Part shown: one piece after another, positions 5,506 through 11,429 of the stretch
How the letters are laid out: each line of letters begins with the position of its first letter
Numbering within the stretch: the stretch's first letter is position 1
Assembly: GCA_026770585.1 (NCBI GenBank)
Contig: MU646941.1
Coordinates: forward strand, 259,113-270,799
Direction: 5' to 3'
DNA length: 11,687 nucleotides
Origin: Baffinella frigidus
Lineage: Eukaryota; Cryptophyceae; Cryptomonadales; Baffinellaceae
The notes under the pieces: model-generated
Told to the model about the DNA's origin: nothing
Database searches by the model: none
Seen by the model: only the letters and a program-made list of their open reading frames with translations
Program-made: the position numbers and the translations under genes

Positions 5506-5568
5506 AAAGCCACTTGAGAGAAAGTTGGGGCCAGAGAGAAAGTAAAGCCACTTCGAGTTACATGTAAA
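5506..5568. repeat. AAAGCCACTTGAG repeats, three copies
   Basis: Copies lie at 5506-5518, 5534-5547 (with one inserted base) and 5556-5568, interspersed with GAGAGAAAGT. A related inverted motif, AAGTGACTTTAC, follows near 5609-5620. Confidence 0.75.
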
Positions 5569-5631
5569 GCCACTTGAGGTTCTATAGACTTTCACTGACA
5601 GAGAGAGAAAGTGACTTTACTGAGGAGCAAT

Positions 5632-5734
5632 GGGGGGCCTGAATGTGATCCGAAAGGAAGCACGGCTTTTCTGCAGAACCAGTTCCGGTGTCAGCCTATG
5701 TTGGGAGCTCAAAGAACCTAAAGGACCTAAAGGA
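5632..5734 (+). mobile_element. CCTAAAGG SINE-like repeat, copy 3, with flanking direct repeats
   Basis: It matches copy 1 in start, length (103 bp) and tail ACCTAAAGGACCTAAAGGA. It is flanked by GAGAAAGTGACTTTACTGAG (from 5605) and GAGAAAGTTGCTTTACTCAG (from 5733). The 22-bp flanks 5605-5626 and 5733-5754 agree at 19 positions without gaps. That is expected of an aged target duplication, though the surrounding GAGAAAGT repeats could mimic one. Reading through gives peptides like LCWELKEPKGPKG. Confidence 0.78.
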
Positions 5735-5793
5735 GAAAGTTGCTTTACTCAGGAAAGAGAGACTTTTATTACTACCGATACGGCCGCCATGTA

Positions 5794-5914
5794 CAGGGGT
5801 ACCTCGCTCATAAGAAACCGACCCCCCCTAGGACCCTACAGTATGTAGGCCTATGCCTAGGGCCCTATGGTGGTCCGAGGGGGACGGGCGTTTCTTATGA
5901 GCGAGGTACCCATG
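5794..5914. mobile_element. CAGGGGTACC foldback element, copy 4
   Basis: The left end is CAGGGGTACCTCGCTCATAA with TA at 5792-5793. The right end, GCGAGGTACCCATG, has one substitution and is followed by CA instead of TA. The interior includes CTAGGACC, CTACAGTATGTAGG and TGCCTAGGG. At 121 bp it matches the longer family members at 2932 and 4048. Confidence 0.88.
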
Positions 5915-6070
5915 CACGCACCCCCACCGAGGCAGCGTCTGAGCAGATTTGGGAATGAATCATCCCCCTAATCTCCAGAAACAACTTGAATGGAACGTAG
6001 GGGTGGGGGCTATTGGAGCCATTCACATGAGCGCCGGGTCATCGAAGCCGCCGCTCGGCAGTTTGTTTTC

Positions 6071-6145
6071 TCTGCAGTCCTTTCTACGGAAGGGCGTGTC
6101 GTTGGCATATGTTGGGATAAATTAAAACCTAAAGGACGTAAAGGA
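6071..6145 (+). mobile_element. CCTAAAGG SINE-like repeat, copy 4, subfamily B
   Basis: CTGCAGTCCTTTCTACGGAA leads to CATATGTTGGGATAAATTAA, then AACCTAAAGGACGTAAAGGA. It shares the TATGTTGGGA core and tail with copies 1 and 3. It differs before the core (CTACGGAAGGGCGTGTCGTT) and just before the tail (AAATTAAAACC), matching the copy at 8609. The stretch 5917-6070 holds nothing else I can assign. Confidence 0.75.
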
Positions 6146-6190
6146 ATCAAGAGCCAATACTTGGATTAGGCCATGTAGACCGCTGCCCTG

Positions 6191-6330
6191 TTTTGGGGTT
6201 TAGGGTTTACATCATGTAGGGTTTAAGGGTTGGGGGTTGGGGGTTGGAGTTGGGGGTTGGGGGTTGGGGTTTAGGGTTTAGGGTGTGAGGTTTCGGGTTT
6301 CGGGTTCAGGGTTTCGGGTTTGGGGTTTAC
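6191..6330 (+). repeat. Telomere-like degenerate array, block 1
   Basis: TTTAGGG-related units with GGGTTGG and TTTCGGG variants fill this block, G-rich strand on +. The GGGTTGGGGGTTGG run near 6227-6262 has strong G-quadruplex potential. The units are too irregular to be a functional terminus. A 76-bp unique segment containing a C-run and TTCGCGAA (6331-6406) separates it from the next block. Confidence 0.88.
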
Positions 6331-6406
6331 TCTTTTGAGGTCGAGTTCGTTCGCGAAAAGCCCCCCCCCGGTTTCCTCTATCACCTCCCGTATGGCAACC
6401 TACTCT

Positions 6407-6666
6407 CAGGGTTTAGGGTGTAGGGGTTTGGGGTTAGGGTTTCGGGTTTCGGGTTTAGGATTTAGGGTTTGGGGTTTAGGGTTTGTGGTTTAGGGTTTAG
6501 AGGTTAGGGGTAAGGGGCTGGGGGTTGGGGGTTGGGGGTTGGGGGGTAGTGTTTAGGGTTGAGGGTTGAGTGTTTAGTGTTCAGGGTGAGAGTTTGGGGT
6601 ATAGGGTTGAGGGTTGAGGGTTGAGGGTTGAGGGTTTAGATTTAGGGTGCAGGATGTCAGGTTTAA
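6407..6666 (+). repeat. Telomere-like degenerate array, block 2
   Basis: GGGTTTAGGG with locally homogenised variants: GTTGGGG near 6517-6545 and GTTGAGG near 6606-6636. The G-rich strand is on +. Runs of one variant point to local tandem expansion inside an older array. Confidence 0.88.
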
Positions 6667-6720
6667 GGTTTTGGGGTCAGTGTTACTAACACTGACCCCA
6701 AAACCAGCAACCCGTTGCTG
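6667..6720. repeat. 39-bp perfect palindrome plus a 7-bp hairpin within the telomere-like array
   Basis: GGTTTTGGGGTCAGTGTTA at 6667-6685 is followed by a single C and its exact complement at 6687-6705. CAGCAAC-CC-GTTGCTG at 6705-6720 adjoins it. The left arm continues the telomere-like G-rich strand, and the right arm is the only sizeable C-rich inversion within 6407-7050. This looks like a fold-back replication event. Confidence 0.92.
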
Positions 6721-6802
6721 TAGGGTCAGAGTTAGTGTTGGTGTAGGGTGAAAGTTAGTGTTGGTTTAGGGTGAGAGTAAGTGTTTGTGTAGGGTGAGAC
6801 TG
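6720..6802 (+). repeat. 23-bp minisatellite, about 3.6 copies, derived from telomere-like units
   Basis: GTAGGGTCAGAGTTAGTGTT begins unit one at 6720; units follow at 6743, 6766 and 6789 (partial). GTAGGGTGAGAGTTAGTG appears to be a compound of TAGGG and GTTAGTG variants amplified as a longer unit. Confidence 0.85.
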
Positions 6803-6813
6803 AAGCCTCAAAG

Positions 6814-7050
6814 CTTTAGGGTTTAGGGTCTAGGGTTTGGGTTCAGGCTTTAGGGTTTGAGGTTTAGGGTTTGGAGTTTACGGTTTAAGGGTGAGGGATG
6901 TGGGGTAAGGGGTTAAAGGTTTAAGGTTTAGGGTTGGGGGGTTGGGTTTAGGGGTTTAGGGGTTTAGGGGTTTTGGGGTTTAGGGGTTTAGGGGTTTAGG
7001 GGTTTAGTGTTTAAAGTTGAGGGTTTAGGGTTTGGGGTTCGGGGTGTAGG
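6814..7050 (+). repeat. Telomere-like degenerate array, block 3
   Basis: TTTAGGG units at 6814-6850 pass into mixed variants and then a run of 8-base TTTAGGGG/GTTTAGGG units around 6945-7010. The G-rich strand is again on +. It ends where unrelated sequence (CGTTACCTGCCAGG) starts at 7051. Confidence 0.88.
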
Positions 7051-7562
7051 CGTTACCTGCCAGGTCCTAAGACCGGCTTGCCGGGGTTTCTAGGATAATC
7101 CACTCACCGAGCACGATTCGTGAGGGGGTGTCTGGGGATCTTACCCCACATAGAGATAGCCGGAGCGACTTTACACAAGTCTCGTCGGCTTGCCGGGCGG
7201 TTGAGAGGCCTGCCGCCTCCACTAAACCTGGAAGGTGGCTCAAAATGTGTTCTCCCAAAGTTGATTTTGCATCAAGATTGGGATCCCAAAGTTGATTTTG
7301 TATCAAGGTTGGGGCTTCAGTTGAAACAAAGACCACAGATTTGGGGTCTCTGAAAGGTGAATTGAAAATGTTTCAAGTCACTATTTGAGTCACCTCAGAG
7401 GGCTATTGGCTGCGAGACGGAATAATCAACTTCTCGACTTAATACGCCACCACTTTCGCCTTCTTCTGATCTATGGCTCAAAGATTTTTGTGTCTTTTGT
7501 GTCTCAGAGACAGGAAGGCGTAAGCAAGAGCGACGGAGGAAGGGCAGGCTTAAAGGCTGGGC
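7051..7562. other. Mostly unassigned stretch with a 31-bp tandem pair
   Basis: TCCCAAAGTTGATTTTGCAT starts at 7253 and a near-copy at 7284, giving two 31-bp units differing at a few positions. GGCTTGCCGG occurs near 7076 and 7189. Short open frames on both strands lack domain features or a credible start context. I assign no gene. Confidence 0.6.
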
Positions 7563-7622
7563 TTGGGGGTTAGGGTGCAGGGGTTGTAGTTTAGGGTTAG
7601 GGTATAGAGTTTGAAGTTTAGA
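7563..7622 (+). repeat. Short telomere-like island
   Basis: GGGGGTTAGGG, TTTAGGGTTAGGG and GTTTGAAGTTTAG variants on the + strand, about 60 bp. It has the same orientation as the blocks at 6191-7050. Confidence 0.75.
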
Positions 7623-7695
7623 TGTCCCCCACCTATCCTCGATTGTCATGAGAACCTCCGGTCTTCGAGTCTTGGGGTTTTCGCGCCAGAGAAGC

Positions 7696-7828
7696 TAATC
7701 ATGGAACAAGTATTCTTCTTTTAAGCTGTCTGGCAACGAAAATTACTACACAGATGGTCACGTCCCAGAGCATTTGTGTAGTAATTTTCATGCAGATTTT
7801 TGAAAGCAAAATACTTGTTCCCGGATGA
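7696..7828. mobile_element. TTATC-family MITE, target duplication AAGC
   Basis: This 133-bp element starts TAATCATGGAACAAGTATTC and ends AATACTTGTTCCCGGATGA; its mutated ends still align to TTATCCGGGAACAAGTA. AAGC flanks it exactly at 7692-7695 and 7829-7832. The inner arms are GAAAATTACTACACA and TGTGTAGTAATTTTC. The mutated termini suggest an older insertion than that at 11430-11560. Confidence 0.88.
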
Positions 7829-7858
7829 AAGCACACCCGCCGCCGCAAAGTTGTTTTC

Positions 7859-7960
7859 AGGGTTTAGGGTTTAGGTACGGTGTAGGGTCCAGGGTTGTAT
7901 TGTTTAAGGTTTAGGGGTTACGGTTAGTTTCAGGGGTGCCGTGGGGTGAGAATTAGGGTT
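7859..7960 (+). repeat. Telomere-like island
   Basis: GGGTTTAGGGTTTAGG followed by degenerate GTTTAAGGTTTAGGGG and AATTAGGG, + strand G-rich. It lies between the AAGC-flanked MITE and an inverted SINE-like copy. Confidence 0.7.
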
Positions 7961-7969
7961 GGTGTCACA

Positions 7970-8061
7970 TCCTTTAGGTCCTTTAGGAGGTTTGTACTCC
8001 CAACATAGACGGATACCTCGCCCTTCCGTGGAAAGGATCCGCAAGATGCCCCTGCCTTTGC
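7970..8061 (-). mobile_element. CCTAAAGG SINE-like repeat, copy 5
   Basis: The minus-strand tail appears on + as TCCTTTAGGTCCTTTAGG at 7970-7987, followed by CTCCCAACATAGACGG and CCCTTCCGTGGAAAGGATCC. It matches the family tail and core, but the 5' half is divergent and its exact end is uncertain. Confidence 0.72.
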
Positions 8062-8155
8062 CACTCAGCTCAATGTAGCTACGAGCAGGTGGCAAGTTGG
8101 GGTGGGATGCATGACCTTGGCTCGTCGACAATCCCGGGAACGTTCTCAATTGCGG

Positions 8156-8277
8156 AATCGATTCAATTGAATTGTTTTCCGGCTAACGAAAATTACTTCA
8201 CAAATACTTTACTATTACTTGTAAAACCCGCGCGTGTAGTAATTTTCGTTGCCAGAAACGATCAAATTTAATCGATT
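8156..8277. mobile_element. AATCGATT-ended TIR element sharing the TTACTACAC core
   Basis: AATCGATT at 8156-8163 and 8270-8277 are the outer ends. The arms continue for about 45 bp with several indels to GAAAATTACTTCAC and GTGTAGTAATTTTC. The inner 25 bases match the TTATC-family MITEs, but the outer ends are unrelated, so it may be a chimeric or sister family. GCGG at 8152-8155 and TCGG at 8278-8281 differ by one base and do not prove a target duplication. Confidence 0.75.
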
Positions 8278-8339
8278 TCGGAGGTGAGTTCAGCACGACC
8301 CTCGCATCCCGCGAGGTTTCGATTTTCGGTCTTCTTTGC

Positions 8340-8396
8340 TTAGAGGCTCTGGTACTTGTCTTCGGTCATGCCCCACGTCTCGGCGTGCTTGACATC
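8340..8396 (-). CDS. Possible terminal exon remnant, very tentative
   Basis: On the minus strand, a reading segment DVKHAETWGMTEDKYQSL followed by TAA is preceded by CCCCCTTCAG, which resembles a eukaryotic 3' splice site. Sixteen of eighteen codons end in G or C. The frame is closed just upstream by TGA, and an adjacent frame contains plausible sequence (LVKIAAAGDLDLAP), so either an intron or a frameshift would be needed. I recognise no protein family. The segment is short enough to be chance, and no start, upstream exon or promoter can be shown. Confidence 0.15.
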   Translation of the reverse strand, partial: DVKHAETWGMTEDKYQSL

Positions 8397-8608
8397 CTGA
8401 AGGGGGCCAGATCGAGGTCACCCGCTGCAGCAATCTTCACCAGGAGTCTTCTCTCAGAGTAGACCTCTCCCAGGAAATGGCTCAAGTTGCAATCTCGATC
8501 TGGGTCACTTGAGGTTGCTGGTGGCGTCAGGCATGTGTCAAAATACTATGATATTTTCCCTTGCGTCAGGAGGTCCTCTTCCGCAGCACGGAACCCACTC
8601 GAGGCTAG

Positions 8609-8716
8609 GTCCTTTAGGTCCTTTAGGTTTTAATTTCTCCCAACATATGCCAACGACACGCCGTTCCGTAGAAGGGATCTGCAGAAAAAGCATTTTTGCT
8701 TTCGGATCGCGTTTAG
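8609..8716 (-). mobile_element. CCTAAAGG SINE-like repeat, copy 6, subfamily B
   Basis: The tail is GGTCCTTTAGGTCCTTTAGG at 8609-8628, then TTTTAATTTCTCCCAACATA and GCCAACGACACGCCGTTCCG, ending near CTTTCGGATCGCGTTTAG. It matches copy 4 closely in reverse orientation. GAGGCT occurs at 8601-8606 and 8729-8734, too short to call a target duplication. Confidence 0.78.
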
Positions 8717-8940
8717 CTCTCCAGTGCAGAGGCTCGTGAAGAGGGGATACAGGGTGGCTCTCTTGGGGTCTTTGAGGAGTCCCCAACCGGGAACACGCTC
8801 GCACACACACCGAGCCCAAGTCAGCCTCCTTTGAGGCTCATGGTATCCCATGGTTGAAGTATAAAAGCTCCAGCCACGGATACCCCACAAGGTGAGAGGG
8901 ATTGTGTGGGGGGGTGAGATGAGACAGATGTCAAACCAAA
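8717..8940. other. Unassigned stretch
   Basis: I see no family repeat, RNA gene or convincing coding frame here. Open minus-strand frames run through the adjacent SINE-like copy and gain their length from it. Confidence 0.4.
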
Positions 8941-8976
8941 CAAATGTAGAGGTTTCCCCCAATGTACGGAAGTCAG
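8941..8976 (+). repeat. Direct repeat matching 9597-9630
   Basis: TGTAGAGGTTTCCCCCAATG then TACGGAAGTCAG here corresponds to TGTAGAGGTTCCCCCAATGT then GCGGGTGTCAG at 9597-9630, with a one-base gap and a few substitutions. GTTAGCACTGTCA likewise occurs near 9063 and 9583, so the blocks around 8941-9085 and 9583-9630 appear to be rearranged copies of one segment. Confidence 0.8.
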
Positions 8977-9124
8977 CGAGCGAAAGAGTGAGAGAGGTGG
9001 ATGTGGAAGGGTTTCCCCTAGGTTACACAGTGGGGGGAGGAGATCGGGGATTTTGATAATCCCGTTAGCACTGTCAAACACCGACCCATTATAGTGCCCA
9101 CCCGCATTAGCGTTCACGCGTGAC

Positions 9125-9313
9125 GTTAGGGGGTTAGGGGTTAGGGGTTAGGTGTTAGGTGTTGGGGGGGAGGGGGTAGGGGTTAAGGGTTAGGGGCAAG
9201 TCACACGTGTCAGAGCCAATCCACACGCGTTAGAGCTCACCCATTCGCGTCAATGCCTACCCACACGCTTCAGTTAGTGTTTAGTGTTTAGTGTTTAGTG
9301 TTGAGCGTTCAGT
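9125..9313 (+). repeat. Two telomere-like islands
   Basis: GGGGTTAGGGGTTAGG units and variants occupy 9125-9198, and TTTAGTG units occupy 9272-9313. Both have the G-rich strand on +. The interval between them holds GCGTCA/GCGTTAG motifs belonging to the minisatellite. Confidence 0.8.
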
Positions 9314-9356
9314 GCAACTTGAGAATAGTCGGTCGACCCGAGTGAGGCAGAGCTAG
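9312..9356 (+). other. Unoccupied relative of the MITE target locus at 1594-1782
   Basis: GTGCAACTTGAGAATAGTC here aligns with the left MITE flank GTGCAACTTGAGAGCAGTT. ACCCGAGTGAGGCAGAGCTA aligns with the right flank. Using AGTT once, the two flanks join without gaps to this sequence, with AGTC at 9327-9330 in place of AGTT. This paralogue lacks the 140-bp element and so preserves the pre-insertion arrangement. Confidence 0.9.
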
Positions 9357-9765
9357 AAAAATGCGTCAGAGCCAATCCAGATGCGTCAGAGACAGCAAAG
9401 ACACATGGGGAGCGACTCGTCTCCGTAAGGGTCTACCTAGGTAGTTGCGCGATAGCACGTCCCTAACTTACACACTGAGCGTCGGGAGGACTCAACTAAT
9501 CGCCGTCTGGTCCTCTCTGTTAGCCCATCCACATGCGTTAGAGCCCGGCTGCATTAGCATCCATCCCCGTTAGCACCCATCCCCGTTAGCACTGTCATTT
9601 GTAGAGGTTCCCCCAATGTGCGGGTGTCAGTCCATCCTCGTTAGCACCCACCCGCGTTAGCACCGCAACAGCGCTCAGGCGCGTCAACACCCTTCCCCGT
9701 GAAGCACCCACGCACGTCACACACGTCAGTACTCACGCGCGTCAACACGTCCCACTGCGTCAGCC

Positions 9766-10138
9766 CACACCTTCAACCCTCATTGATCAGTCCCAGCGCG
9801 GGGAGTGTGGGAGCAGTAGCGCATGAGCACGGGGCGCTATCGCGAGGTGCCACATGCGCGAAGGGGCAGATGGCAGATGATCGCACGCAAGGACACACGC
9901 GGGAGCAGCAGCGCATGCACGCGTGGCTGAGTGTGCACGCAACAGAACGTGCACAAGGAGCAGGGAGGGGATGCAGCCTGGTACAAGGGGGGGGCGCTTG
10001 GGCGCTCGTTGAGCGGGTCCGCCCCTTGGCGAAGAGCCGCCTTTCGGATCGCGTTAGAAATGTGACTATTTTAAAACAGGGTTTCTTTTACAAGTGAAGA
10101 AAAAAATATGTGTAGTAAATTTCACACAAATAGGGGCG
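9766..10138. other. Mostly unassigned stretch
   Basis: The fragment CTTTCGGATCGCGTTAG at 10041-10057 matches the 5' part of the SINE-like family. TGTGTAGTAA at 10109-10118 is an apparent solo inner-arm motif of the MITE family. I see no gene; the 132-codon open frame has low-complexity composition and no recognisable domain. Confidence 0.5.
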
Positions 10139-10139
10139 T

Positions 10140-10367
10140 TTGGTCACGTAGCTGGGTTACTGATTACTGATTACTGAATTTATTAAAGAGGGTTCGCCGT
10201 TATTGCCTAACCCGTGCCATTACCAGACTATGATCGGTCCATGTTATACCCCGCTCAGTCTGTCTCCGAGGGATGCTCCCCGAAGATTGGCGCAGATGAA
10301 GTAACGACGGCGATGAAGGAGAGGTTTGGTAGGTCCACGAAGGGAATTCCCCCAGCTACGTGACCAA
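10140..10367. mobile_element. Inverted-repeat pair enclosing a 194-bp interior, possible TIR element
   Basis: TTGGTCACGTAGCTGGG at 10140-10156 is the exact complement of 10351-10367. TTACTGA is repeated three times directly inside the left arm at 10157-10177. Outside the arms, similarity is only suggestive (TAGTAAATTT near 10112 versus AAATTTA near 10387). No target duplication is evident. It may be a short TIR element or the inner part of a larger decayed one. Confidence 0.55.
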
Positions 10368-10447
10368 GCCTGCCCGTGACTGGTACTAAATTTAACACCC
10401 CCATTGAAAATACCCCCTCTTTCAGCCTCGAGTGGACCGTCTGGCCT

Positions 10448-10530
10448 CTGGGGTTTGGGGTTTGGGGTTTAGACTTCAGGGTTTCGGGTTTCGGGTTTCG
10501 GGTTTGGGGGTTGGGGGTTTTAGGGTTCAG
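10448..10530 (+). repeat. Telomere-like island with TTTCGGG variants
   Basis: GGGTTTGGGGTTTGGGGTTT then TTTCGGGTTTCGGG and GGGGGTTGGGGG, + strand G-rich. The TTTCGGG variant also occurs near 6295 and 6440. A pyrimidine tract of T- and C-runs follows at about 10560-10612. Confidence 0.85.
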
Positions 10531-10650
10531 AAGCCTCTTGCCTGGTGCCTGTTGCAGTCCGCCCTTGCTCTCCTCCTTTTTTTCTCCCCCCCCCTTCCCG
10601 CCCCCCGCCGTTCTGCACCTCAAGGGCTTTCGGCATCCAGCAACTAACGA

Positions 10651-10728
10651 TCCTTTAGGTGTCCTTTAGGTTTTTCGAGCTCCCGACATATGCGGACACC
10701 GGAACCTGTTCTGCAGAAAAGCCATTCG
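10651..10728 (-). mobile_element. CCTAAAGG SINE-like repeat, copy 7
   Basis: TCCTTTAGGTGTCCTTTAGG at 10651-10670 is the tail with a two-base insertion. TTCGAGCTCCCGACATATGC and GGACACCGGAACCTGTTCTG follow. The sequence aligns with subfamily A (copies 1-3) rather than with the B copies at 6071 and 8609. Confidence 0.78.
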
Positions 10729-10730
10729 GG

Positions 10731-11175
10731 TGCAAAAGGGTTACGACTCGGGTTTCGGCAGCTCCACTACCAGAGCGCGCTGCAACCTGCAGATCCCCCC
10801 CCTTCTACGAGTCGTAGTGTACAACCGACTAGAAGTGACTTGCATCTACGAGCTCGTACGCTAGACCTCAGCGGAGGTGCTTGGGTCCTTTGGTGTGTGC
10901 TTTGGTGCGGAGGCGCAAACGTCAATTTCGACCTCCCAAGGGCAACCAGTGCGACGGATGGTCGTATGAGTCCCGTAGAGTTGGGTGTTTGAATTGTGTT
11001 TTGGCCGACCTCCTCGGCCCGGGTCCGGAATGGGCTGCGTCTTTTCGAGCGCAGCACAGACCAACTTTGGAAAGTTTTCGTTTAAAAGGACTAGAAATCG
11101 TGTAGTAAAAACTGTCACGTTGGGGGCGACTTGTGGGGTAAGACTAGGATCCTAGAGGTCATGATGAGTGAAACT
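10731..11175. other. Mostly unassigned stretch with small palindromes
   Basis: CTACGAGTCGTAG near 10804-10816, the 12-bp palindrome TACGAGCTCGTA at 10847-10858 and the hairpin GGCCGA-CCTCC-TCGGCC at 11003-11019 are present. GTGTAGTAA at 11100-11108 is a solo MITE-core motif. Overlapping open frames are short and unrecognised. Confidence 0.5.
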
Positions 11176-11179
11176 GATC

Positions 11180-11357
11180 TTATCTTCATACGGCAACCCT
11201 GAGTCTATCATCTCAGAAAACGAGTTTTAGAACTCGTTTTCTGAAGTCAATTCCCCTACAAATTTGTCAACTTATGCGGATGGTAAAGAATAAGTTGACG
11301 AATTTGTAGGGGAATTGACTTAAGAAAACGAGTTTTAGAACTCGTTTTCTGAGATAA
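11180..11357. mobile_element. TTATC-type element with duplicated 28-bp palindromes, target duplication GATC
   Basis: TTATCT at 11180 and AGATAA ending at 11357 are the termini, with GATC on both sides at 11176-11179 and 11358-11361. Each arm carries the hairpin AGAAAACGAGTT-TTAG-AACTCGTTTTCT (11215-11242 and 11323-11350). Inside are 32-bp arms with one mismatch, AAGTCAATTCCCCTACAAAT... at 11244-11275 and its complement at 11290-11321. The left arm has about 28 extra bases after TTATCT. GATC is itself a palindrome, so a chance extension of the inverted repeat is possible, but the same right end recurs at 1-35. Confidence 0.8.
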
Positions 11358-11429
11358 GATCTTGAGGGTCATCTAGGTCATGGAAGGTCGCAAAAGACTC
11401 GAACAAGTATTTTTGGCGCAGTCAAGCTC

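Larger units (their letters stand above)
9058..9765 (+). repeat. Degenerate minisatellite of about 16-19 bp, interspersed
   Basis: Motifs such as CCATCCCCGTTAGCAC, CACCCACCCGCGTTAGCAC, CCACACGCGTTAGAGC and GCGTCAGAGCCAATCC recur across 9058-9115, 9198-9271, 9358-9395, 9522-9595 and 9631-9765. Spacing varies and copies mutate between CGTTAG and CGTCA. Islands of telomere-like sequence at 9125-9198 and 9272-9313, and the MITE-target relative at 9312-9356, interrupt the series. The open frame 9699-10097 starts inside it. Confidence 0.7.

Noticed and set aside
6191-7050. A functional telomere
   Set aside because: Units are highly degenerate and interrupted by unique sequence, and the DNA continues for over 4 kb on the right.
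9699-10097. 132-codon + open frame as a gene
   Set aside because: It starts within the degenerate minisatellite, crosses a SINE-like 5' fragment and shows no recognisable features.
10255-10669. Open frames on both strands around the telomere-like island at 10448
   Set aside because: They read as repeated Pro-Asn-Pro-Lys or Gly-Phe-Arg-Val units produced by the GGGTTT variants, not protein domains.
10690-11118. Overlapping open frames of 74-100 codons on both strands
   Set aside because: No domain, no consistent codon bias and mutual overlap; probably chance frames in GC-rich sequence.
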